Source: JBGFRR01 sp041695045
GTDB taxonomy: Bacteria; Bacteroidota; Ignavibacteria; UBA10030
Direction: 5' to 3'
Assembly: GCA_041695045.1 (NCBI GenBank)
Contig: JBGFRR010000141.1
Span: forward strand, 1 to 26,557
Length of the DNA: 26,557 bases
The notes below the pieces were generated by a model, which was not told the DNA's origin, did no database searches, and saw only the letters and a program-made list of their open reading frames with translations. Positions 7,930 through 14,678 of the stretch are shown one piece after another (within the stretch, counting starts at the first letter, position 1; the number at the start of each line of letters is the position of its first letter). Made by a program: the position numbers and the translations under genes.

Positions 7930-8145
7930 ATGAAGCTCTTTCGTGTAACTCTTCATCGAGCCTACTTGGTTCAAATTGAAGCAAGGAATGAGGAAGAAGC
8001 AAAACGGCTAACGGAATTCTATCTCGCAACTCCTGTGGATGGATCGACGCAAAAAGAAAGAGAAGAACACAGCTTTCGAATTGAGGAGATCGAGATGGTG
8101 ACGAACGATGCAACTGAAGTTGAAGAAATTGAACAGGAGGCTTGA
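7930..8145 (+). CDS. Small acidic protein leading the restriction-modification operon, function unknown
   Basis: A 71-aa product. The N-terminus MKLFRVTLHRAYLVQIEA is a beta-strand pattern followed by a helix with NEEEAKRL; the C-terminus is strongly acidic. ATG 7930 is preferred over GTG 7927 because AAAGGAGG ends 6 nt upstream. The stop overlaps the methyltransferase leader, so the two are co-transcribed. The strand-helix layout recalls small DpnD/PcfM-like proteins found near some R-M systems, but I cannot assign it and it has no helix-turn-helix like a classic C protein. Base use is A+T-rich like the two genes after it. Confidence 0.7.
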   Translation: MKLFRVTLHRAYLVQIEARNEEEAKRLTEFYLATPVDGSTQKEREEHSFRIEEIEMVTNDATEVEEIEQEA

Positions 8146-8146
8146 A

Positions 8147-9100
8147 ATGAAGCGGAAGAATAAGTCCCGAATTAAGCTTCAAGAGAGGAACTTTGCATTG
8201 CTTACTTCTCGGATGAGGGAACAAGAGGCGGTTTTCCATGTCTCAGTTTCTTCCAAGCATACAAGTCTTCCACTGAATTCAATAATATGTGGAGACTGTC
8301 ATGATGTTCTACGAGCTTTGCCTTCAGACTTCGTTGACTTGGTTGTCACCTCTCCGCCTTACTCTGATAAGAGAAAGAAATCGTACGGTGGCATTCACCC
8401 CGACGAATACGTTCAATGGTTCCTTCCAATTTCTTGGGAGTTGAAAAGAGTGCTTAAACCAACAGGCACGTTCATACTCAACATCAAGGAAGGTGCCTAC
8501 GATGGAGAGCGTCATACATACGTGATAGAGCTTATCTTGGCCATGCGTAAGCAGGGGTGGCTTTGGACGGAGGAGTTCATTTGGCACAAGAAAAACAGCT
8601 ATCCTGGTAAGTGGCCAAACAGGTTTCGGGACGCATGGGAAAGGTGCCTCCAGTTTAATAAGCAAAAGAAATTCCACATGTACCAAGAAAGTGTGATGGT
8701 ACCAATGGGTGATTGGGTAAAAACGAGATTACGGAAGTTAAGTGAAACGGACAAAATCCGTGATGAATCTAAAGTCGGAAGTGGCTTTGGAAAAAACATC
8801 TCGAACTGGCTTAACAGGAAGATGGCATATCCTGATAATGTTCTACACTTAGCTACCGAATCCAGTAACAAGAATCATAGTGCGGCGTTTCCCGTTGCCC
8901 TGCCAGAATGGTTCATAAGGCTTTTTACTAAGGAAGGGGATACCGTGTTAGATCCATTCCTTGGATCTGGGACGACTGCTGTTGCCGCGAAGAAGAACGG
9001 TCGAAGCTACATAGGAATTGATATCTCTCCGGAATTCTGTTCGATTGCAGAAAAGAGATTGAAGCAGATTCCTCCAACGAATGGTGAGTTGTTCCGATGA
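8147..9100 (+). CDS. Type II DNA methyltransferase, beta class (N4-cytosine or N6-adenine)
   Basis: A 317-aa SAM-dependent DNA methyltransferase. The catalytic TSPPY is at residues 68-72, and the SAM-binding motif DPFLGSGTTAVAAKKNGRSY begins at residue 269. Catalytic motif first and SAM motif last is the beta order. SPPY rather than NPPY favours N4-cytosine methylation, though some N6A enzymes also carry it. A target-recognition region lies between them. ATG 8147 was chosen over 8108 because AGGAGG lies at 8135-8140 and the small upstream gene ends at 8145. Its stop overlaps the endonuclease start (ATGA at 9097-9100). One sampled 60-nt line (8761-8820) is 40% G+C, lower than flanking housekeeping genes look. 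Confidence 0.93.
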   Translation: MKRKNKSRIKLQERNFALLTSRMREQEAVFHVSVSSKHTSLPLNSIICGDCHDVLRALPSDFVDLVVTSPPYSDKRKKSYGGIHPDEYVQWFLPISWELKRVLKPTGTFILNIKEGAYDGERHTYVIELILAMRKQGWLWTEEFIWHKKNSYPGKWPNRFRDAWERCLQFNKQKKFHMYQESVMVPMGDWVKTRLRKLSETDKIRDESKVGSGFGKNISNWLNRKMAYPDNVLHLATESSNKNHSAAFPVALPEWFIRLFTKEGDTVLDPFLGSGTTAVAAKKNGRSYIGIDISPEFCSIAEKRLKQIPPTNGELFR

Positions 9101-9855
9101 AAGCGTTGAAACTGTCTGACGTTCAGAACTACGTCAATCAGAACATCGGCACATTTCACCAAAGTCGAATCAGTCGGCTTCAGGAAGTAAAACTTAAACA
9201 AGTCTTGAAAAAGAAGAACCCGTACTTATTCCGGGCAAAAAACATTTTGACAGCTGAGAAACTTGTCGAATCAATCTTAGATGCATTTCTTTCCTCGTCC
9301 GAGGAGGAACTCTTTGGAAATTTCCTTGAAGGTCTGGCAATATTTGTAGCGTCAAAGACTGTAAGCGGGAAGAAGTCGGCTGCCACAGGAGTTGATCTTG
9401 AATTTGACAGGGATGGAATTAAGTATCTGGTGGCAGTTAAATCGGGCCAGAATTGGGGCAACAGCTCGCAGTGGGTAGCGTTACGGGCTAATTTCAGAAA
9501 AGCCATTAAGGTATTAAGGCAATCAGAGCACATCAAGCAAGTCCAACCCGTTGTAGGGAGCTGCTATGGAAAAAGGAAGACAGTAAACGACGGAGAGCTC
9601 ATCAAAATGGCGGGACAAAACTTCTGGTATTTTCTAAGTGGCAACGAACGACTTTACACTGACATCATCGAGCCAATTGGGTTTGAAGCAAAGAGACATA
9701 ATGATAAGTATTACGAAGAAAGAGCAAGACTCATAAACAGATTCACTGCCGAGTTTGCCACAGAATTCTGCACAGACGGACGAATAGACTGGCAAAAACT
9801 GGTTGTCTTTAATAGTGGTAATCTGAAGAAAGAGCGAACTCTTCATAACCAATAG
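9097..9855 (+). CDS. Type II restriction endonuclease, PmeII-like
   Basis: The partner nuclease of the methyltransferase. The 252-aa sequence fits the PmeII-like endonuclease family as I recall it: FHQSRISRLQ, KKKNPYLFRAKNI, AFLSSSEEELFGNFLEGLAI, SAATGVDLEF, VAVKSGQNWGNSSQ, QPVVGSCYGKRK, GQNFWYFLSGNERLYTDII. A PD-(D/E)xK-type core is visible, with D100 (in GVDLEF) and K115 (in VAVKSG). The usual acidic residue before K is Ala113, so its role is probably taken by E102 or a glutamate in the preceding helix. It overlaps the methyltransferase by 4 nt. Recognition sequence not deducible. Confidence 0.8.
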   Translation: MKALKLSDVQNYVNQNIGTFHQSRISRLQEVKLKQVLKKKNPYLFRAKNILTAEKLVESILDAFLSSSEEELFGNFLEGLAIFVASKTVSGKKSAATGVDLEFDRDGIKYLVAVKSGQNWGNSSQWVALRANFRKAIKVLRQSEHIKQVQPVVGSCYGKRKTVNDGELIKMAGQNFWYFLSGNERLYTDIIEPIGFEAKRHNDKYYEERARLINRFTAEFATEFCTDGRIDWQKLVVFNSGNLKKERTLHNQ

Positions 9856-9870
9856 CGAATAACCAACTCC

Positions 9871-9921
9871 ATGTCTCTCCACATTCACAACTCCCTCACC
9901 CGCCAACAAGAAGAATTCTGA
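9871..9921 (+). pseudogene. Truncated duplicate of the cysS 5' end (16 codons then stop)
   Basis: ATG at 9871 begins MSLHIHNSLTRQQEEF then TGA. The intact cysS at 10457 begins MPLHIYNSLTRQKETF. Over the first 48 nt the two copies match at about 40 positions, with the block CAACTCCCTCACCCGCCAA identical. The next gene (GTG 9922) begins right at this stop. The copy is therefore a remnant or duplicate of the cysS start separated from the real gene by the 9922-10454 pair. Whether the 16-aa peptide is made is unknown; no good ribosome-binding site is seen. Confidence 0.8.
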
Positions 9922-10221
9922 GTGGACACCGTTCGCTCCAAAAATAATGTTCCTATCAGATTGACAGACGAACGATGGCTGCATATTATCGAAAACCATG
10001 ACGACCTCGCTGGATACTATGACGATGTTCTTGCCACAGTTGAAGAACCTGACTATATTGTCCAAGGATACGGGGGGGCGTTGATTGCTCTTAAAAAATG
10101 GGGCAATAAATTCCTGGCGGTGATTTACAAGGAACTGCATAACGATGGATTTATTATCACAGCCTACTTTACCTCCGCTGCGCGATTAAAAAAGGAATCA
10201 ATGGTATGGGAAAAGAAATAG
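9922..10221 (+). CDS. PBECR/RelE-like putative nuclease toxin
   Basis: A 99-aa product that looks like the phage barnase-EndoU-colicin E5/RelE-like (PBECR) nuclease fold: IRLTDERWLHIIENHDDLAGY, then a middle VEEPDYIVQG, strands ALIALKKWGNKFLAVIYKEL, and FIITAYFTSAARLKKE. The early His in ENH and the late Thr/Ser/Lys cluster sit where related domains keep catalytic residues. GTG 9922 directly follows the TGA of the cysS remnant. It overlaps the DUF2283 gene by 16 nt, the typical partner arrangement of a toxin-antitoxin pair. A run of seven G lies at 10072-10078. Function is inferred from family and context only. Confidence 0.65.
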   Translation: MDTVRSKNNVPIRLTDERWLHIIENHDDLAGYYDDVLATVEEPDYIVQGYGGALIALKKWGNKFLAVIYKELHNDGFIITAYFTSAARLKKESMVWEKK

Positions 10222-10454
10222 CACAAAAGAAACATCTCCGACAGCTCATGCAGGCAATTCCTCATCTTCTGCGGGTTCCAGACAAGAGAATGTTGATCGA
10301 CTATGATCAAGAAGCCGACGTGCTGTACATCAGCTTCAAGCGACCGCAGAAGGCGACGGACACGGCGTTGCTCGAAAATGGCATTCTCCTGCGCTACAGA
10401 GGCAAAAAACTTGTTGGTATAACCGTGCTCGATGCTTCGAAACGATCCGACTGA
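10206..10454 (+). CDS. DUF2283 family small protein, putative antitoxin
   Basis: An 82-aa product. The DUF2283 core is clear: IDYDQEADVLYISF, ATDTALLENGILLRYRGKKL and VGITVLDASKR. A ~30-residue N-terminal helix-rich extension (KKHLRQLMQAIPHLLRV) precedes it and might carry DNA or toxin binding. ATG 10206 lies within the end of the upstream gene, implying translational coupling. DUF2283 genes are frequently found beside PBECR/DUF4258-like genes; the antitoxin role is inference. The stop is only 2 nt before the cysS ATG, so this pair and cysS are probably on one transcript. Confidence 0.75.
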   Translation: MGKEIAQKKHLRQLMQAIPHLLRVPDKRMLIDYDQEADVLYISFKRPQKATDTALLENGILLRYRGKKLVGITVLDASKRSD

Positions 10455-10456
10455 GC

Positions 10457-11950
10457 ATGCCCCTCCACATCTACAACTCCCTCACCCGCCAAAAAGAAAC
10501 CTTCAAGCCACTGCATGAAGGGCGCGCCATGCCTGCCGGCAGGCAGGTCGGCATGTATGTCTGCGGGCCGACGGTGTACAGCCACTCGCATATCGGGCAT
10601 GGGAAGAGCTACGTCTCGTTCGACATCATCGTCCGTTATCTGCGCTACCTCGGCTACAACGTCCTCTACGTCCAGAACATCACCGATGTCGGGCACCTTC
10701 TCGGCGAAACGAACGACGGCGAAGACCGACTCGTACGGCAGAGCAAGATCGAGCAGAAACATCCGATGCAGATTGCGGAGGAGTACACCCGCAGTTACTT
10801 TGAGGACATGGATGCGCTCAACGTTCTTCGTCCCGATATCTCCCCCCGTGCGAGCGGCCACATCATCGAGCAAATCGAAATGATCAAGAAACTCGTTAAG
10901 GGTGGGGCTGCCTACGAGGTGAACGGGTCGGTGTATTTCGACGTCCGCACGTTTCCCGACTACGGCAAACTCACCCGCCGTTCGCTCGACGACATGGTGG
11001 AAGGCACACGCGTCGAAGTGCGGTCGGAGAAGCGTAACCCGCAGGACTTCGCGCTGTGGAAGCGCGCTGAGCCGGAACATATCATGCGTTGGCCGAGTCC
11101 GTGGGGGGAGGGCTATCCCGGGTGGCACATCGAGTGCTCGGCAATGTCCATGAAATACCTTGGAGAGACGTTTGATATTCACGGTGGGGGAATTGATAAC
11201 CAGTTTCCTCATCACGAATGCGAGATTGCGCAGAGCGTCTGCGCGACGGGCAAGCCGTTTGTCAAATATTGGCTGCACAACAATCTTGTCACCGTCAGCG
11301 GCCAGAAGATGTCGAAGTCGTTGGGCAACTTTGTGACACTGAAGGAAGCCTTCGCGCGATTCGATCCTCTTGTCGTGCGTTTCTTCATTCTCCAGAGTCA
11401 CTATCGCAGCACGCTCGATTTCAGTAACGAGGCGCTTTCGGGAGCGAAGGCGGGCTTCGACAAGCTTGTGAACACTATCCGCAATGTACGGACGGAGCTT
11501 GCGAAAGGGGTGGCAGAATCGCGAGCTGGTATTCTTCCATTCGACATCCAGCCGTACAAGAAACGGTTTATTGAGGCGATGGATGACGACTTCAACACGC
11601 CGCAGGCCATCGCTGTGCTGTTCGACCTCGCGCGAGAGACAAATCAGTTGCTCCATGCAGAAGCGAAGCTGGGCGCCGAGGTTTTCCAGTCGATTGATGA
11701 ATTCTTCCGTACGTTCGGCGGAGAAATTCTCGGCATTGTCCCCGAGGCATGTTCTCATCCGCTATCGGAGGATTCGGTAGACGGCAAACTTGAGGCGGGA
11801 CTCATGCAGTTGCTCATCGACGTCCGCGCAGAGGCGCGAAAGCAAAAACACTTTGCGCTTTCGGATATGATACGCGACGGCCTGAAGCGATTCGGTATTG
11901 CGTTGGAAGATAAGAAAGAGGGGACGGTGTGGAAGAAGGTCGCTGAGTGA
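10457..11950 (+). CDS. cysS: Cysteinyl-tRNA synthetase with in-frame palindromic insertion
   Basis: Class I aminoacyl-tRNA synthetase that charges tRNA-Cys. Full-length, 497 aa. HIGH is at residues 45-48 and KMSKS at 284-288. Zinc-site residues are visible at C36 (YVCGPT), in GWHIECSAMS and in PHHECE. The C-terminal anticodon-binding helical region is complete (DDFNTPQAIAVLF, IDVRAEARKQKHFALSDMIRDGL). Odd point: residues 24-30 (AMPAGRQ) interrupt the usual xxGxVxMYVCGPTVY block and are encoded by a near-perfect palindrome (10530-10545). Removing 21 nt gives LHEGRVGMYVCGPT, the normal form. No strong ribosome-binding site is seen before ATG 10457; it lies 2 nt after the DUF2283 stop. Confidence 0.97.
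   Translation: MPLHIYNSLTRQKETFKPLHEGRAMPAGRQVGMYVCGPTVYSHSHIGHGKSYVSFDIIVRYLRYLGYNVLYVQNITDVGHLLGETNDGEDRLVRQSKIEQKHPMQIAEEYTRSYFEDMDALNVLRPDISPRASGHIIEQIEMIKKLVKGGAAYEVNGSVYFDVRTFPDYGKLTRRSLDDMVEGTRVEVRSEKRNPQDFALWKRAEPEHIMRWPSPWGEGYPGWHIECSAMSMKYLGETFDIHGGGIDNQFPHHECEIAQSVCATGKPFVKYWLHNNLVTVSGQKMSKSLGNFVTLKEAFARFDPLVVRFFILQSHYRSTLDFSNEALSGAKAGFDKLVNTIRNVRTELAKGVAESRAGILPFDIQPYKKRFIEAMDDDFNTPQAIAVLFDLARETNQLLHAEAKLGAEVFQSIDEFFRTFGGEILGIVPEACSHPLSEDSVDGKLEAGLMQLLIDVRAEARKQKHFALSDMIRDGLKRFGIALEDKKEGTVWKKVAE
10530..10545. repeat. Palindromic element TGCCTGCCGGCAGGCA inside cysS
   Basis: A 16-nt perfect palindrome, extended by CATGCC at 10528-10533 pairing with GGCATG at 10550-10555. It encodes residues of a 7-aa segment absent from normal CysRS. 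A related sequence, GCCTGTCCGGCAGGCGG, forms the tip of the hairpin just after cysS (12020-12036), suggesting a dispersed palindromic repeat family. Confidence 0.75.
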
Positions 11951-11998
11951 GCCGGAGGAGGGACGTCCTGTTTATAGACGCAATTCGAAAGGAATGAT

Positions 11999-12064
11999 AC
12001 GAAGCTCCGTCAGACCACTGCCTGTCCGGCAGGCGGTTAGGCAGGAGTGGTCTGTTTGCTTCGT
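11999..12064. repeat. Long composite hairpin downstream of cysS
   Basis: Nested inverted repeats: ACGAAGC (11999-12005) with GCTTCGT (12058-12064), CAGACCACT (12011-12019) with AGTGGTCTG (12046-12054), and a G+C-rich palindromic tip resembling the repeat inside cysS. There is no T-tract, so it is not a standard intrinsic terminator, although it may end or protect the cysS mRNA. The rest of the 11951-12171 gap holds no convincing gene. Confidence 0.65.
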
Positions 12065-12171
12065 AAACGTCATGCTGGCACACGACGAAACCTACATGTC
12101 CCGCGTAGCAGAGCGTTTGAGTGCCGGGCTGTTTTCGTTCCACATTATGATGCCGTGAAGGAGATGAGGGG

Positions 12172-12963
12172 ATGCAGTTCGGTCGCAACGCATCCCGTGT
12201 CGTGTCGGGATGGAAACTCCGATGGTTTGGGCTGGGATTGGTGATTGCAACACTTGTTCCGGCGGCGGAGCTTCGCGCGCAAACGGGCGGCGTCCTCCAC
12301 GGTACTATCGTTGATGCAGCGACGAAACGTCCGCTTCCGCTCGCGACGGCGATTGTGAAGGATACGCGATTTGGAGCAGCCGCGGACAGCTCGGGACGAT
12401 TCCGGATTACAGGTGTTCCGCCCGGGATGTATGTCGTTGAGTTCCGGCATCTCTCCTACAAGACGAAGTTTCGTGTCGCGAATGTGGTGGAAGGCGAAAC
12501 GATTGAACTTCAGATAGAACTTGATTCTGAGGCCATCCCGCTTTCGGAGGTCACGGTTGTCGATACCGTGTGGCTCGACCGGCTCATCCATAAATTTCCG
12601 GGGAGTCTCCTGCTTACGCGGGATATGCTGTTGGAAGCGAGCCCAAGCAGTTTGACTGAAGCGCTGCAGCAATTGGCTCCTCGGTACGATCTGTTCACCG
12701 CCCGCCAACGAGGCCGGACAAGACCATCCCGCGGGGCCGTCACACCGATGCTCGTGCGGAACATCCTGATCGTCATCGATAACGTCCGCATCTATCCCGA
12801 CGCGCAGGAGATGCAGGACAGTCCGTACTGGTTAGACAAGCTGATCGACGTGCAGGAGATTGAGATGATGGTGATCCACCGCGGCGACAACGCCTGGCTC
12901 CGTGCAGGGCGACGCGGCGAACGGCTCGACTGGTTGGTCGAAATTCAACGAAGGAAACGATGA
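12172..12963 (+). CDS. Secreted carboxypeptidase-regulatory/TonB-plug-like protein without a barrel (copy 1)
   Basis: A 263-aa product. N-terminal signal peptide (basic region, hydrophobic WFGLGLVIATLVPAA, end near LRAQ), then a CarboxypepD_reg-like domain (HGTIVDAATKRPLPLATAIV, DSSGRFRITGVPPGMYVVEF, ending LSEVTVVD), then a plug-like region (SSLTEALQQLAP, MLVRNILIVIDNVRIYP, IDVQEIEMMVIHRG). TonB-dependent receptors have these two parts followed by a 22-strand barrel of 500+ aa; here the protein stops after the plug. A related 226-aa protein is encoded at 20173. ATG 12172 has AAGGAG at about 12157-12162. Its TGA overlaps the next gene's ATG. Function unknown. Confidence 0.75.
   Translation: MQFGRNASRVVSGWKLRWFGLGLVIATLVPAAELRAQTGGVLHGTIVDAATKRPLPLATAIVKDTRFGAAADSSGRFRITGVPPGMYVVEFRHLSYKTKFRVANVVEGETIELQIELDSEAIPLSEVTVVDTVWLDRLIHKFPGSLLLTRDMLLEASPSSLTEALQQLAPRYDLFTARQRGRTRPSRGAVTPMLVRNILIVIDNVRIYPDAQEMQDSPYWLDKLIDVQEIEMMVIHRGDNAWLRAGRRGERLDWLVEIQRRKR
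12191..12212. repeat. Perfect hairpin in the 5' coding end of the plug-like gene
   Basis: CATCCCG (12191-12197) pairs with CGGGATG (12206-12212) around an 8-nt loop, within codons 7-14 of the gene, in a region that only lengthens the signal peptide's basic part. It could be another in-frame palindrome or an mRNA structure limiting translation. The evidence is modest. Confidence 0.4.
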
Positions 12964-13859
12964 GACCACTCGTTATCTCCACCTGGAAGCACGGCTACGC
13001 TGCCAACGATGCGGCGTGGGAAGTACTTGCAAACGGTGGCAGCGCACTCGATGCGGTTGAAGCCGGCGTGAAGGTTTCCGAAGCAGACCCGAAGGTGATC
13101 AACGTCGGGTACGGCGGCTTGCCGGATGCGACGGGACGGGTAACGCTCGATGCGGCAATCATGGGTCCGGATGGCCATGCCGGCGCGGTGGTGTTCCTCG
13201 AACACATCAAGCATCCGATTTCCGTCGCGCGCTTAGTGATGGAAGAGACTGAGCATGTGATCCTTGCCGGAGAGGGCGCGCTTTCGTTCGCGCTCGAGCA
13301 CGGCTTCACGAAAGAGAATCTGTTGACGCCCTATGCGCGCGAGCGGTGGCTTCGGTGGCGCGAGAACATGGAAAGCGACCATGATCGCTTGGGCATTCTC
13401 ACGGAAGCCCACGATACCATCGGGATGTTGGCGATCGACCGGCGTGGCGATATGGCTGCGGCTTGTACGACGAGCGGCGTTGCCTACAAGGTGCGCGGCC
13501 GCGTGGGAGACAGCGCCATACTTGGCTCCGGACTCTACGTCGACAATGACGTCGGCGCGGCAACGGGAACCGGCCGCGGAGAAATCAATCTCCAAATCTG
13601 CGGAAGCTTTTTCATCGTCCAACAAATGGCCGCGGGACGCTCACCGCAAGAGGCGTGTGAGGATGCGATTAGGAAAATTCTCACACTACGCGAGAAGGGA
13701 CATATCAAAAACCCCAACGGGCCGTCGTTCCAGGTCGGCTTCATCGCCATCAACAAGCGCGGCGAATACGGCGCGGCGAGCATCAAGCCCGGATTCCACC
13801 ACGCCATCTACACCGACGCCAACTCGTTGGTTGAAAGCAAGTATTTTATCGAGGTGTAA
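12960..13859 (+). CDS. N4-(beta-N-acetylglucosaminyl)-L-asparaginase family Ntn hydrolase
   Basis: An N-terminal-nucleophile hydrolase of 299 aa. The autocleavage and catalytic Thr153 lies in EAHDTIGMLAID, followed by GDMAAACTTSG, VRGRVGDSAILGSGLYVDN and GAATGTGRGE; these are the glycosylasparaginase-family signatures. Such enzymes cleave the Asn-GlcNAc bond or isoaspartyl/asparagine substrates; which one applies here cannot be told. No signal peptide is visible (MRPLVISTWKHGYAAN starts directly with the domain), so it is probably cytosolic, unlike both neighbours. The start overlaps the previous stop (ATGA) and the stop overlaps the next start (TAATG), tying three genes together translationally. 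Confidence 0.9.
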   Translation: MRPLVISTWKHGYAANDAAWEVLANGGSALDAVEAGVKVSEADPKVINVGYGGLPDATGRVTLDAAIMGPDGHAGAVVFLEHIKHPISVARLVMEETEHVILAGEGALSFALEHGFTKENLLTPYARERWLRWRENMESDHDRLGILTEAHDTIGMLAIDRRGDMAAACTTSGVAYKVRGRVGDSAILGSGLYVDNDVGAATGTGRGEINLQICGSFFIVQQMAAGRSPQEACEDAIRKILTLREKGHIKNPNGPSFQVGFIAINKRGEYGAASIKPGFHHAIYTDANSLVESKYFIEV

Positions 13860-14638
13860 TGACTGATCTCTCACGTATCCTCTTCATCTCGTTCATACTG
13901 TTCCTTCTTTCCCTCACCTCTCTCCACGCGCAAGGGTACGCAGGTTCATCCGCAGACACCGAACCTCTTTTTCTTATCGACAGACCGACAGCGGGCATGC
14001 TCCGACGTGGCGAGTACGCGGTAGGGGTGAACTTCTTTCAAGAAGGAGGAATCCTTGTGAGCACGTCGGTGGGATTGATCGATCGGCTGAGCATCGGCGT
14101 ATCGTACGGAGGAACTCGCCTCGTCGGTATGCAGCAGGCCAAGATGAACGACTTGCCGGGTGTGAGTGTGCGGCTGCGCGTGTTTGAGGAGAGCCTTTCG
14201 TTTCCCGCTATAGTGATCGGCTTCGATGCACAGGGGAAGGAATCGTATCGCGCCGGATTGAAACGCTACACGATCAAGTCGCCGGGCTTCTTCATCGCTG
14301 CGAGCAAGAACTATGAGTTCATGGGGAACCTCAGCTTCCATGGTGGCGTGAATGTGTCGATGGAGCGTGAGGATGGCGATAAGGATGTTAATGCGTTCGG
14401 AGGAGTTGAGAAGTCCATCGGCGGTAGCATTTCGCTCATGGCGGAGTATGACCTTGGCATGAATGACAATCACGCCCAGGCAATCGGCCTGGGACGCGGG
14501 TATCTCAATCTCGGATTCCGTTGGTCGGTGGGAGGAGGAATGGTGGTAGGGGTCGATTTCAAGAACCTCCTCAAGAACCAGCGGAGCACGCCGGCAGGGA
14601 ATAGAACGTTGCAATTTGATTACGTTGGTGTCTTCTAA
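13859..14638 (+). CDS. YjbH-like outer-membrane beta-barrel protein
   Basis: A 259-aa exported protein. Signal peptide residues 1-24 (hydrophobic ILFISFILFLLSLTSLHAQ). The rest shows alternating strand patterns of a barrel: RRGEYAVGVNFFQEGGILVS, VGLIDRLSIGVSYGGT, NLSFHGGVNVSME, GGSISLMAEYDLGMND, GRGYLNLGFRWSVGGGMVVG, ending with LQFDYVGVF. This matches the YjbH-like barrel type seen in Bacteroidota envelopes, linked in other bacteria to exopolysaccharide export; substrate unknown here. ATG 13859 overlaps the preceding stop. Confidence 0.7.
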   Translation: MTDLSRILFISFILFLLSLTSLHAQGYAGSSADTEPLFLIDRPTAGMLRRGEYAVGVNFFQEGGILVSTSVGLIDRLSIGVSYGGTRLVGMQQAKMNDLPGVSVRLRVFEESLSFPAIVIGFDAQGKESYRAGLKRYTIKSPGFFIAASKNYEFMGNLSFHGGVNVSMEREDGDKDVNAFGGVEKSIGGSISLMAEYDLGMNDNHAQAIGLGRGYLNLGFRWSVGGGMVVGVDFKNLLKNQRSTPAGNRTLQFDYVGVF

Positions 14639-14640
14639 TC

Positions 14641-14678
14641 TGTCCATCTTAACAGCCAATCGGACATTAGGATGGACA
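14641..14678 (+). terminator. Hairpin right after the YjbH-like gene, no T-tract
   Basis: TGTCCATCTTAA (14641-14652) pairs with TTAGGATGGACA (14667-14678), 12 bp with one G-U, starting 3 nt after the stop codon. It is a plausible transcript end or RNA stabiliser, but without the T-run of a classic intrinsic terminator. The remaining gap to 14833 contains a TACATT element at 14719-14724 with no clear -35. Confidence 0.5.

Noticed and set aside
10394..11758. A 454-codon open frame on the minus strand
   Set aside because: It lies entirely antisense to cysS, which is unmistakable on the plus strand. Long antisense frames are expected in G+C-rich genes, and its translation shows no recognisable domain.
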